Shown: positions 1 to 7,617 of the stretch, piece after piece
Layout of the letters: each line of letters opens with the position of its first letter
Numbering within the stretch: position 1 is the stretch's first letter
NCBI GenBank assembly: GCA_039980135.1
Contig: JBDXCV010000002.1
Coordinates: 62,001-126,000, forward strand
Origin: Alphaproteobacteria bacterium
GTDB lineage: Bacteria > Pseudomonadota > Alphaproteobacteria > UBA6615
Length of the DNA stretch: 64,000 nt
Reading direction: 5' to 3'
The notes under the pieces: generated by a model
Database searches by the model: none
Told to the model about the DNA's origin: nothing
The model's input: the letters and a program-made list of their open reading frames with translations, nothing else
Made by a program: the position numbers and the translations under genes

Positions 1-836
1 TCGGAATTGACCGTGACCAGCAGGCTCGCGTCGAGCGCTTTCTTGACCGGTTGCTCGGCCATGGACGCAATCCCGCTGAGCCGCAGGTTTGATAGCGGGC
101 ACATGGTCAGCGGTGTCTTATCGCGCGCCAGGCGGGCAACGAGCGCCGGATCGTCGAGCGCGTGATTACCGTGGTCCACCCGCGATACCTTCAGAATATC
201 CAGCGCGTCGGCGACGTATTCGGCGGGGCCTTCCTCACCGGCATGGGCGACGGCGAGGAAGCCTTCGTTGCGCGCGGCCTCATACACCCGGGCGAAGTTC
301 GCCGGCGGGTTTCCGGCCTCGCCGGAATCGAGGCCGACGCCGTGGATATGGTCCTTGTGGCGGCACGCCGAATGAAGCGTGTCGAAGGCCTGCTCCTCGG
401 GCAGGTGGCGCAGGAAGCACATGATCAGCCGCGACGTGATGCCGAGCTCGGTCTGGCCCTGCTCCAGCGCAGAGACGATCCCGCCCAGCACGGTCTCGAA
501 TGCCACGCCCCGGTCCGTATGGCCCTGGGGGTCGAAGAAAATCTCGACATGGGTCACGCCCTGATCGGCGACCTTTTCCAGATAGGCCCAGGTCAGGTCG
601 TGGAAATCGCGGGCCTCGATGAGGACGGACATGCCGGCATAGTAGAGGTCGAGGAAGTCCTGCAGCCCATCGAAGTTATAGGCCGCGCGGATTTCTTCGA
701 CATTGTCGTAGGGCAAACTGACACCATTACGCCGTGCCAGTGCGAGCATCATCTCGGGTTCAAGGGTGCCCTCGATATGTAGGTGCAACTCTGCCTTGGG
801 CAGCTTGTCGATCAGCTTGTCGGTGGTGTCAGCCAT
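1..836 (-). CDS. Adenine deaminase (adenosine deaminase-like family), 3' end cut by window edge
   Basis: Metal-dependent purine deaminase; adenine to hypoxanthine plus ammonia is the likely reaction (purine salvage, cytoplasm). About 278 codons are visible. The N-terminal motif ELHLHIEGTLEPE carries the metal ligands H18 and H20, and the EGTLEPE form is typical of bacterial adenine deaminases rather than E. coli-type adenosine deaminase. Further on are the conserved VAHAGEEGP (His-Ala-Gly-Glu) and RVDHG motifs. The window ends inside the V-N-S-D metal-site motif, so roughly the last 50-60 residues lie outside. ATG start at 834-836 (reverse strand). Substrate choice (adenine or adenosine) is inferred from motif style only. 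Confidence 0.88.
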   Translation of the reverse strand, partial: MADTTDKLIDKLPKAELHLHIEGTLEPEMMLALARRNGVSLPYDNVEEIRAAYNFDGLQDFLDLYYAGMSVLIEARDFHDLTWAYLEKVADQGVTHVEIFFDPQGHTDRGVAFETVLGGIVSALEQGQTELGITSRLIMCFLRHLPEEQAFDTLHSACRHKDHIHGVGLDSGEAGNPPANFARVYEAARNEGFLAVAHAGEEGPAEYVADALDILKVSRVDHGNHALDDPALVARLARDKTPLTMCPLSNLRLSGIASMAEQPVKKALDASLLVTVNS

Positions 837-911
837 CGACGCCGATTTTAACCGACTGCCCGGGTCCGTGCCGCGAATTAATCGCGACATGGACACCGGT
901 TGTCGGAACAA

Positions 912-1223
912 TCAGGAATGGTCACGGTCCATTTTCTTCATATGTCGCCCGTCATGATCGTCGTCGTCGCCATGGCGTTGTCCCTCATGACTTTCACCGT
1001 GGCGACCCTCGCCGCGATGGTCTTTGTCGTGGTCGGATCGGCTGGCCGTGGAATGTCGTTCTTTTTCGGAACCCATACCCCGGCCCATATGCTGCCCGTC
1101 GCCATCCTGCATTTGGGTATGCGGCCCGGTCATGCCCGGGCCTTTCATGGAGTCCCCATCGGCGAGTGCCGCACCGGAAATCAACAGGGCCGCGAGTGCG
1201 GCGGTTGTCAGTAGGGTTTTCAT
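912..1223 (-). CDS. Small exported His/Asp/Met-rich protein, putative metal-binding
   Basis: 103-residue protein with a clear Sec signal peptide (MKTLLTTAALAALLISGAALA, cleavage likely after ALA near residue 21). The mature part is low-complexity, rich in His, Asp, Gly, Met and Lys, including a D-D-D-D-H-D run and several H-x-x-D spacings. It has no recognised enzymatic domain. Such composition suggests periplasmic binding of metal ions, but that is inference. A good ribosome-binding site (GGAGA, 7 nt before ATG) supports the start. The gene stands alone; upstream is a visibly A+T-rich promoter region with a palindrome at 1262-1271. Confidence 0.75.
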   Translation of the reverse strand: MKTLLTTAALAALLISGAALADGDSMKGPGMTGPHTQMQDGDGQHMGRGMGSEKERHSTASRSDHDKDHRGEGRHGESHEGQRHGDDDDHDGRHMKKMDRDHS

Positions 1224-1261
1224 TGCGATTCTCCAGTTGTTTATAAGAGAAACATAATATT

Positions 1262-1271
1262 AGAATATTCT
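1262..1271. promoter_or_regulatory. 10-bp perfect palindrome in A+T-rich leader
   Basis: AGAATATTCT is self-complementary and lies in an A+T-rich patch (1240-1280), about 40 bases upstream of the start of the small His-rich exported protein. The position is suitable for an operator or for overlap with its promoter. No regulator family is assigned; the palindrome alone is weak evidence. Confidence 0.25.
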
Positions 1272-1445
1272 GAATAAAGGGGTGCGGCGGAATATCGCGC
1301 TTCCGGTCGCGGCGACCGTTCTCCGCGTCTTCACGGCAATGGCCGGAAGTCACAAGACCGTGAAAGATGTTTAATGCGCTTTCGGCCTCCCTTAATCTAA
1401 GCGGCGCGGCTAATCGCGCGACCGAAAATTGGATCAGAGATCGAC

Positions 1446-1934
1446 ATGACCACTGATGGACTGACACGCCGGACCATACTCGTCGCAGGGGTGGCTGCCG
1501 TTGTGACCGGCACTCCCGGACTGCTCGTGCCTGCCCGCGCACAGGGGCTGGCGCCGACACGATCAATGCGGGGCGGTTCCAATAATTATCAGCCCGGTGC
1601 GCCTGTCGTGGAGAAGATCGGCGGTGGCGGCTTCTGGATGTCCGGTACCGTGCGGCGCGCGGGTGATGGCGCGCCGGTCCCGGGCCAGCGTATCCAGATC
1701 TGGGCCCATACGACCGAGGGTCGCGAGCGGGATCCGCAAAGCCACGGGGCGACACTGTCAGACGCAAATGGCGAGTTCCGCCTGGAAATGCCGCAGATTG
1801 TGCCGACCTTCGGCCAACCCCATGGTCATCTCGCCTATGACGGCGGAGATTTTGAAACCGTTTTCCTGCGCCCGGTCATGCGAAGTGCGGAGCAGACAAG
1901 CCTCCGCGCGGACTTTGTGCTGCGCCCGGCCTGA
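1446..1934 (+). CDS. Tat-exported intradiol-dioxygenase-like protein
   Basis: 162 residues. The N-terminus has a twin-arginine signal (L-T-R8-R9-T-I-L-V-A-G, hydrophobic stretch, A-R-A-Q-G cleavage area), so a folded protein is exported to the periplasm. The mature domain (about residues 55-160) looks like the beta-sandwich of intradiol ring-cleavage dioxygenases: it has G-x-V-x-x-x-x-G-x-P-V-P, S-D-A-N-G-E-F-R, and an H-G-H-L-A-Y element resembling the Fe-ligating H-x-H. It is much shorter than true catechol dioxygenases, so catalytic activity is doubtful. It ends 5 nt before the ferric-reductase-like gene, so the two are probably co-transcribed and functionally paired. Confidence 0.7.
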   Translation: MTTDGLTRRTILVAGVAAVVTGTPGLLVPARAQGLAPTRSMRGGSNNYQPGAPVVEKIGGGGFWMSGTVRRAGDGAPVPGQRIQIWAHTTEGRERDPQSHGATLSDANGEFRLEMPQIVPTFGQPHGHLAYDGGDFETVFLRPVMRSAEQTSLRADFVLRPA

Positions 1935-1939
1935 CTACG

Positions 1940-2572
1940 ATGAATGACCGGGGCAGGCACCGGGTCCCTGGATTTCTGATCTGGGCCGCGCTTCTGGTCG
2001 CCGTTGCCGTGCCGATTGCCGCAGCGGCGTTCAGCCCGCAGCTCGCCTGGCGCGACCCGGTCTACATCGGCGCCGGATTCGCCGGGGTTGTCGCGATGTC
2101 ACTCCTCCTACTTCAGCCATTGCTGGCGGGCGGCTATCTCCCGGATTTGTCCGTCCGCAACAGCCGGCGCATTCATCGCTTGATCGGAACCTGCCTGGTG
2201 GCGGCCGTCATGATCCACGTTGCCGGTCTCTGGGTCACGAGCCCGCCAGACGCGCTCGACGCGCTCTTGTTCCGGGCGCCAACCTTCTTCTCCGCCTGGG
2301 GCGTGGTCGCCATGTGGGCCGTCTTCGGTGCCGCACTGCTCGCCCTGTTGCTTCGCCGTCTTCGTTTGAAATGGTGGGTATGGCGGCTCTGCCACACCTC
2401 CCTGGCGGCGGCCACCGTCGTGGGGAGCGTCGTCCATGCCGTGCTGATCGAAGGCACCATGGAGACGGTGTCGAAAGTGTTGCTATGCGCGGCCGTGCTC
2501 GCAGTGACGTCGAAGGTCTTGATCGATCTTCGGGTATGGACGACGGAAACCCGGCGAAAGCGAAAAGCCTGA
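1940..2572 (+). CDS. Ferric-reductase-like transmembrane haem protein
   Basis: 210-residue polytopic membrane protein with about six hydrophobic helices. Two histidine pairs with identical spacing, H79-x13-H93 and H152-x13-H166, lie in two helices. This is the bis-haem arrangement of the ferric reductase/NOX/MsrQ (YedZ) superfamily. There is no cytoplasmic FAD/NAD domain, so it would pass electrons between the quinone pool or another donor and a periplasmic partner, plausibly the Tat-exported protein directly upstream. That partner relation is inferred from spacing. The tail is basic (T-R-R-K-R-K-A), consistent with a cytoplasmic C-terminus. Confidence 0.8.
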   Translation: MNDRGRHRVPGFLIWAALLVAVAVPIAAAAFSPQLAWRDPVYIGAGFAGVVAMSLLLLQPLLAGGYLPDLSVRNSRRIHRLIGTCLVAAVMIHVAGLWVTSPPDALDALLFRAPTFFSAWGVVAMWAVFGAALLALLLRRLRLKWWVWRLCHTSLAAATVVGSVVHAVLIEGTMETVSKVLLCAAVLAVTSKVLIDLRVWTTETRRKRKA

Positions 2573-2635
2573 AATCCGTTCGGGCAGTGATGCGTGGTAC
2601 GACATCACGCCTTAACGTGACGCCCGGTTTGGCGT

Positions 2636-3664
2636 ATGTCTTCGTCAATCATGACCAACGCAAAGACATTCCCGGCCGCGCCGCTCTCCGTGGCGCCGAT
2701 GATGGACTGGACGGACCGCCATGAGCGGTACTTCCTGCGCCTGATCAGCGCCCATACGCGGCTTTATACGGAAATGGTCACCACGGGGGCGATCCTGCAT
2801 GGCCCGCGTGAGCGGTTGCTCGCCTTCGATCCGGCCGAACACCCGGTGGCGCTTCAGCTGGGCGGCGCCGACCCGGCCGCGCTCGCCGAATGCGCGCGGA
2901 TCGGCGCCGACCTGGGATATGACGAGATCAATCTCAATGTCGGCTGCCCGTCCGACCGTGTGCAGTCGGGGCGGTTTGGCGCCTGCCTGATGGCGGAGCC
3001 CGATCTCGTGGCCGAAAGCGTGGCGGCGATGCGCCAGGCGGTGGATGTCCCGGTGACCGTCAAGCACCGGATCGCCATCGACGATCAGCCCGAATGGGAC
3101 ACGCTCATCGATTTCGTGGACCGGGTCGCCGCAGCGGGATGCGAGCGCTTTATCATCCATGCCCGCAAGGCCTGGCTCGAGGGTTTAAGCCCGCGCGAGA
3201 ACCGCGAGGTGCCGCCGTTGCATTACGATCTGGTCTATCGCCTGAAGACAGAGCGGCCGGGTCTGCACATCACGATCAATGGCGGGATCGAGGATCTGGA
3301 TTCGGGAGCGGAGCATCTTCGCCACGTGGATGGCGTGATGCTGGGCCGCGCGGCCTACCAGAATCCCTACATACTGGCGGCTGCCGATCAGCGATTTTTC
3401 GATGCCGATCTCGATCTAAGGACCCGGCACGAGATCATCGAGGACTTTTGCGCCTATATCGAACGGGAAGTTGGCGCCGGTACCCATCTGATCGCAATGA
3501 CGCGGCATATCCTCGGCTTGTTCAACGGGTTGCGCGGCGCGCGGGCGTGGCGGCGGTATCTCTCGGAAAATGCACCCGGCTTCGACGGGTCACCCGTCGA
3601 GGCCGCGGCATTGGTTCGGGAGGCGGCAAGCTTCGTCGAGGAGAACCGCCGCGCGGCTGCGTGA
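2636..3664 (+). CDS. dusA: tRNA-dihydrouridine synthase A
   Basis: FMN-dependent enzyme reducing uridine to dihydrouridine in the tRNA D-loop (U20/U20a for DusA). N-terminal S-V-A-P-M-M-D-W-T-D FMN-barrel motif, N-L-N-V-G-C104-P-S catalytic-cysteine motif, K-H-R-I in the barrel, H-A-R-K-A-W-L-x-G-L-S-P-R-E-N-R (a DusA signature) and N-G-G-I with L-G-R-A-A-Y near the phosphate site. About 340 residues fits the family. An in-frame ATG at 2651 is an equally plausible start; neither has a strong Shine-Dalgarno. The gene runs convergent to the sensor kinase. Confidence 0.95.
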   Translation: MSSSIMTNAKTFPAAPLSVAPMMDWTDRHERYFLRLISAHTRLYTEMVTTGAILHGPRERLLAFDPAEHPVALQLGGADPAALAECARIGADLGYDEINLNVGCPSDRVQSGRFGACLMAEPDLVAESVAAMRQAVDVPVTVKHRIAIDDQPEWDTLIDFVDRVAAAGCERFIIHARKAWLEGLSPRENREVPPLHYDLVYRLKTERPGLHITINGGIEDLDSGAEHLRHVDGVMLGRAAYQNPYILAAADQRFFDADLDLRTRHEIIEDFCAYIEREVGAGTHLIAMTRHILGLFNGLRGARAWRRYLSENAPGFDGSPVEAAALVREAASFVEENRRAAA

Positions 3665-3688
3665 AGAATCGCCTGACTCTCGGACGGA

Positions 3689-5098
3689 CTACTTGTGCGG
3701 CGGTACCTTGGTGCCGGTCGTATTGGGCGCGGCGTACATGTCCCGGGGGAGTGCGACGGATACCTTCAGGCCGTTTGGCACCATGTTGCTCAGTACGATT
3801 GTGCCCCCATGTGAGCGAATGATCTGTCGGGCGATCGATAGTCCTAATCCGGCACCGCCGGTATCGGAACTGCGGCTGTCCTCACCCCGAACAAAAGGCT
3901 CGAACATGTGATCGAGACGTTCGGGGGGAATGCCGGGACCATCATCCTCGATCTCGATGGCAAGCTCCATGTCTTTCCCGGTCATGCGAACGCGTGCGGT
4001 GTGACCGTAGCGGCTTGCGTTGTCTATCAGGTTTCCGAATGCCCGCTTCAATGCGACGGGTCTGCCTGCGACAATCGCATCTCCTTCGATTGTCAGCGCG
4101 GCTCCCATTTCGTTGCAAAACCCCTCCAGCAGTTCGCCGATATCGACGGCCTGTTTTTCCTCGACATCACCATCACCGCGGGCGAAGGCGACAAGTCCGT
4201 CCGCCATCACCGCCATTTCGTCCAGCGTGCGGATTATCGGCTCACGCGCATCATCCCCCAGCATTTCGGCTCGAATCCGGAGTGAGGTGATGGGCGTGCG
4301 CAAATCGTGTCCGACAGCAGCCAGCGTTCGAGTGCGTTCATCCTCGAACCGGGCGATCTGGTCTTGCATCGTATTGAATGCGGCGGTGGCCTCCCGCATT
4401 TCCCGCGCTCCGCGTTCGAGTATGCGTATGGAATGGTCACCGTGACCGGCTGAGCGCGCCGCCTGCGCGAGCTCACTCAAGGGCTGGGTCAGGCGACGGA
4501 CGAATAATAGTCCGACGCCGAGAACCGCAAACAGGGATACACCGAGGACCAGAAAGAACACGTCCTCACGAATGCGATTTCCCACGCGCCGCGCGCCGCG
4601 CGTTACAACATTGAGCCAGGTGCCATGTGATTCACCGGACGTCTCTGCTAGCGCAATGGAGATGGTGATGATCTCGGGTGGCGCTGGCGGAAGAGGCTGA
4701 TCTTTGATGTCTTCACGGTCGGCCCGCTCGCGAATTCGAACCCGAACATCCCGATCCCCGAGGGCGCCCGAAATGCTGTCGCGCAGTGATCGAGAGCGCG
4801 CATCCGACCCGGGATTGCGGACGAGCGGTTGCGGTCCGATGCGCACGCGCGCAACGCGTGTCGAGGCATGTCGTGCAATTGCTTGCCTGATGTCGGGACT
4901 TACGGCTTCCAGTGCGGGGACGAGGGCAACGATGCGCTCGATTTCCTGCGCTTCCCGTGCGGCGCGCTCCTGCTGTTCCCGATCCAGCGACAGCACAGCA
5001 AGCGCCGCCAGGTTTGCGACCACCAACGCGCTGGCCAGCAACAATGCGAAGCGTCCGGCAAGCCCCTGCGGAAGGTAGCGCGAAAGGTGGGGTTTCAT
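3689..5098 (-). CDS. EnvZ/OmpR-type sensor histidine kinase
   Basis: 469 residues. First membrane helix about 16-37, periplasmic region about 38-180, second helix about 181-200, HAMP about 200-250. The HisKA phospho-acceptor is G-H264-D-L-R-T-P. The HATPase core has N-L-I-D-N-A-S-R-Y-G (N box), D-D-G-P-G-I (G1), F-E-P-F (F box) and G-G-A-G-L-G-L (G2). I chose the internal ATG at 5096-5098 because it overlaps the response-regulator stop as ATGA, the usual coupling of a two-component operon; longer in-frame extensions would lie inside the regulator gene. The signal is unknown; the neighbouring EF-hand protein hints at envelope or divalent-cation sensing. Confidence 0.92.
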   Translation of the reverse strand: MKPHLSRYLPQGLAGRFALLLASALVVANLAALAVLSLDREQQERAAREAQEIERIVALVPALEAVSPDIRQAIARHASTRVARVRIGPQPLVRNPGSDARSRSLRDSISGALGDRDVRVRIRERADREDIKDQPLPPAPPEIITISIALAETSGESHGTWLNVVTRGARRVGNRIREDVFFLVLGVSLFAVLGVGLLFVRRLTQPLSELAQAARSAGHGDHSIRILERGAREMREATAAFNTMQDQIARFEDERTRTLAAVGHDLRTPITSLRIRAEMLGDDAREPIIRTLDEMAVMADGLVAFARGDGDVEEKQAVDIGELLEGFCNEMGAALTIEGDAIVAGRPVALKRAFGNLIDNASRYGHTARVRMTGKDMELAIEIEDDGPGIPPERLDHMFEPFVRGEDSRSSDTGGAGLGLSIARQIIRSHGGTIVLSNMVPNGLKVSVALPRDMYAAPNTTGTKVPPHK

Positions 5099-5826
5099 GC
5101 CCGATCCGTCTGTTCGTTGTCCACATCGGCAGCCAGCGCGTAGCCACCGCCCCAATCTGTCACCAGAAGTTTGGGATGTTTCGGTTCAGCTTCTATTTTG
5201 CGGCGCAGGCGGCTGACCTGATTGTCGATTGCCCTGTCATAGGCCTTGGCGTCGCGTCCTGCCGTGAGATCCAGCAGGCGTGCGCGGCTCAGGATCTCTC
5301 TCGGATGGTCCAGAAATACCGTCAGTAATCTTGTTTCAGTCGACGTCAGTTCGGCGTGGCGCCCGTCTTCATGATGCAGAGAACGCTCAACTGGGTCGAA
5401 TATCCAACCGGCAAAGCGGCGGGTCTCGATTTCAATGCTCGCTGCTGGCGGTGGAGTGCGGCGGAGAACTGCGCGGATCCGCGCCAGCAATTCGCGGGGG
5501 TTGAAGGGTTTGACAAGATAATCATCGGCGCCAATTTCCAACCCCACGATGCGGTCGATCTCGTCGGCCATTGCCGTGAGTAATATCACCGGCGGCCCAC
5601 CTTGTTTCACCAGCCATCGGCAGAGGCCAAGTCCGTCCTCTCCCGGCATCATCACATCGAGAACCACGAGACTGATTGTTGTCATCTTGATCAGTTTGCG
5701 GGCTTCATCCGCGTTCGCGGCAAGCTGGGTTCGGAATCCCTGTTTTCGCAGGTATTGACCCAGCGGTTCCCGAATATCCCGGGCGTCATCGACAATCAGT
5801 ATCTGAGGTTCTGCGGTGTCCGACAT
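5095..5826 (-). CDS. OmpR/PhoB-family response regulator
   Basis: 243 residues with an N-terminal receiver domain (acidic pair D13-D14, phospho-acceptor D57 in V-V-L-D-V-M-M-P-G, T84, K106 in V-K-P-F) and a C-terminal winged helix (about 140-235, with the family-typical T-E-x-R-L-L and R-x-R-R-K-I recognition region). It is first gene of a two-gene operon with the kinase. The start at M-S-D-T-A-E-P is preferred because the domain begins eight residues later; in-frame upstream codons would add about 56 unrelated residues. It likely binds the tandem repeat at 5923-5942 about 100 bases upstream of its own start. Confidence 0.92.
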   Translation of the reverse strand: MSDTAEPQILIVDDARDIREPLGQYLRKQGFRTQLAANADEARKLIKMTTISLVVLDVMMPGEDGLGLCRWLVKQGGPPVILLTAMADEIDRIVGLEIGADDYLVKPFNPRELLARIRAVLRRTPPPAASIEIETRRFAGWIFDPVERSLHHEDGRHAELTSTETRLLTVFLDHPREILSRARLLDLTAGRDAKAYDRAIDNQVSRLRRKIEAEPKHPKLLVTDWGGGYALAADVDNEQTDRA

Positions 5827-5922
5827 TCGTCGCTTGGTCTTCCGAATGAAATTTCGTGCTGTCTGAATGTGCGCAGGATTGCGCTTGTATTTCCAGACCC
5901 GGCCACGACGACGAGCAAGAAC

Positions 5923-5942
5923 TTTGTCGCAATTTGTCGCAA
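5923..5942. promoter_or_regulatory. Tandem 10-bp direct repeat, candidate response-regulator operator
   Basis: TTTGTCGCAA occurs twice with no gap (5923-5932 and 5933-5942), and an inverted TTGCGAC core follows at about 5952-5958. Head-to-tail repeats with 10-11 bp period are the standard binding geometry of OmpR/PhoB regulators. The site sits in the 243-base divergent region between the response-regulator gene and the EF-hand gene, so it could control both. Binding itself is inferred. Confidence 0.5.
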
Positions 5943-5983
5943 GGCCGGTCATTGCGACGAATGGCGCCAAACGAGCAACAGCG

Positions 5984-5989
5984 TTGACA
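5984..5989 (+). promoter_or_regulatory. Possible -35 box for the EF-hand gene
   Basis: A perfect TTGACA hexamer lies 86 bases before the chosen start of the EF-hand gene and about 40 bases after the tandem repeat. I see no good -10 hexamer at 16-18 bp spacing, so this may be an activator-dependent promoter or a chance match. Confidence 0.3.
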
Positions 5990-6069
5990 CACATCAGTTG
6001 CGTTCTTCGCCTAGATCAAGGGCGAGGGGCGATGGCCTCTTTCAACGCTAACTTATGAAAGGTTCCACA

Positions 6070-6597
6070 ATGAAACCGTCCAAAATTCTTCCGGTGCTTG
6101 TCCTTGCCGCCTCCACTCTGGTGTCGGGAGTCGCGCTCGCAGATTCCGAACGCGGGTCCAAGCACGATGAATCATCTTCCCGGGCCCATGCGATCAAGGT
6201 TGAATCGCACGCCGATCATGGCGGCAAAACCCGCTCCGGTCGGGGCGGACCAGGTGGTGCCGCCATGTTCGAGAAACTGTTCGTCCAGATGGATGCCGAT
6301 AAAAACGGAGCTGTGACACAGGAGGAAGTCGATACGTTCCGCGCCGCGCAGGTTCAGAGCGCAGATGCCAACGGCGATGGTGCGCTGAATATTCAGGAGT
6401 TTGAATCGCTCTATCGCGCCTTTACCCATACCCGCATGGTCGATGTCTTCCAGGTTCTTGACGACAATGGCGATGGGGTCATCAGTCCCGATGAAACGGA
6501 TGCGAAATTCGGCTCGTTGGTGAAGCGAATGGACCGCAACGGCGATGGTGCGTTGAGCATCGAGGACCGCGGCCGGAAAGGTGGTCACCGCGGATAA
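6070..6597 (+). CDS. Secreted four-EF-hand calcium-binding protein
   Basis: 175 residues with a Sec signal peptide (about 1-24, ending V-A-L-A-D). A His/Ser/Gly-rich linker (about 25-65) precedes four EF-hand loops: D75-A-D-K-N-G…E86, D99-A-N-G-D-G…E110, D131-D-N-G-D-G…E142 and D155-R-N-G-D-G…D166. The last loop has Asp instead of Glu at position 12. Ca2+ binding in the periplasm or outside the cell is expected; no enzymatic domain is seen. I chose the second ATG because AAAGG lies 7-8 nt before it and the signal peptide then starts with M-K-P; an ATG 15 nt upstream is in frame. Divergent from the two-component system. Confidence 0.88.
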   Translation: MKPSKILPVLVLAASTLVSGVALADSERGSKHDESSSRAHAIKVESHADHGGKTRSGRGGPGGAAMFEKLFVQMDADKNGAVTQEEVDTFRAAQVQSADANGDGALNIQEFESLYRAFTHTRMVDVFQVLDDNGDGVISPDETDAKFGSLVKRMDRNGDGALSIEDRGRKGGHRG

Positions 6598-6609
6598 AGA
6601 ATGTCGAAG

Positions 6610-6636
6610 CGGGCGGGGTGCGGCGCGCCCCGCTCG
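6610..6636. terminator. Hairpin between convergent genes, possible bidirectional terminator
   Basis: Arms 6610-6618 and 6628-6636 form a 9-bp G+C-rich stem (one G·U) with a 9-nt loop, located in the 55-base gap between the EF-hand gene and the convergent GNAT gene. There is no clear T tract on either side, so factor-independent termination is uncertain. Confidence 0.4.
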
Positions 6637-6652
6637 ACTCGTTGTCCGTCAA

Positions 6653-7612
6653 CTATACGTAACCGCCGACCAGCCAGGATTCCGTGCCGCCCAGACCGGA
6701 CTTGAAGCGCTCGACACCGGGTGCCTCGGCGCTGATGCCGCCCAGATCGAAACCGTCATATCCGTCGGCCTTCAAAAGCTGGATAGCGTGCCACAGCAAA
6801 AGGTGGGTCGCGCGCAGGTCACGGCCGGTATCGCCAGTCCATCCCACCAGATAGGTTGCTGTCTTGCCGTGATGGGCGAGCAGGATACCGGCCACCGGGG
6901 ATCCCGCATGTTCGGCGACCATCAGGCGCAGGCCCGCGGTCGCGTTGCTGTGCCTGTGGAGGGCGTCGACGAGCCCGCCCGAAGGCCCACGATAGCCGCC
7001 CAGTTCCATATGTTCTGCATGGCGCTCGGTAAGCCAGCCGAGACGGGCGCAGTCCCGGTCGTCGATGACCGTGAGATTGTTCTTTTCGCCCTGAACGAGC
7101 GCGTTGCGCCAATTCTGCCTTTGCCCGGCCCGAAGCTCTTCCAGAGATTTCGACAGGTCGAGCCAGATGGTCCGGTAGCCGTCCACGACCCGTTTGAAAC
7201 CGGCCGTCAGCATATGCACGCGATGCTCGGGGGTGTCGCTGAGTTCGGGGTGAAACGTGACCGGTCGCCCGCGACGCAAACGGAAGCGTTTTCGCAGGAG
7301 TTCGAAGGCGAGTTTCCGCATCTGCGCGGGTATTTCGTCATGTATCCACAGCGGGCCGCGATAGATCGTCTGGTTCCCGGGCGTCCGCAATATGGGCTTG
7401 CCGTGGGCGACCACCAGCCCGATGGGTTGTTTGTTGAAGCGGATCAGGCCGAAATCGGCCCTGGCGCCCTGTACGTCATGAAGCGCCAGCGCATAGGTCG
7501 AGGTCTGGGTGAGGGTGGGGCGTTTGCACGCGGCCAGCATCGTGTCCCACTGATCGCGTCCGTGGCGGTTCCAGGTAATCCTGAACGGGTTGAGATCGGG
7601 CCCTGGGGTCAT
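6653..7612 (-). CDS. FemAB-like GNAT (BioF2-type acyltransferase) protein
   Basis: About 319 residues. The layout is that of FemAB/BioF2-like duplicated GNAT proteins, which include peptidoglycan-bridge aminoacyltransferases: an N-terminal half with I-Y-R-G-P-L-W, a central L-R-A-G-Q-R-Q-N-W-R-N-A-L segment, and a C-terminal GNAT-like block ending G-Y-D-G-F-D-L-G-G-I-S-A-E-A-P-G-V-E-R-F-K-S-G-L-G-G. The start at M-T-P-G-P-D is 5 nt after the murQ stop, so it is probably translated with murQ. Its exact donor and acceptor are unknown. Position beside muropeptide-recycling genes suggests a wall-precursor or amino-sugar acceptor (inference). Confidence 0.75.
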   Translation of the reverse strand: MTPGPDLNPFRITWNRHGRDQWDTMLAACKRPTLTQTSTYALALHDVQGARADFGLIRFNKQPIGLVVAHGKPILRTPGNQTIYRGPLWIHDEIPAQMRKLAFELLRKRFRLRRGRPVTFHPELSDTPEHRVHMLTAGFKRVVDGYRTIWLDLSKSLEELRAGQRQNWRNALVQGEKNNLTVIDDRDCARLGWLTERHAEHMELGGYRGPSGGLVDALHRHSNATAGLRLMVAEHAGSPVAGILLAHHGKTATYLVGWTGDTGRDLRATHLLLWHAIQLLKADGYDGFDLGGISAEAPGVERFKSGLGGTESWLVGGYV

Positions 7613-7617
7613 GCCGG

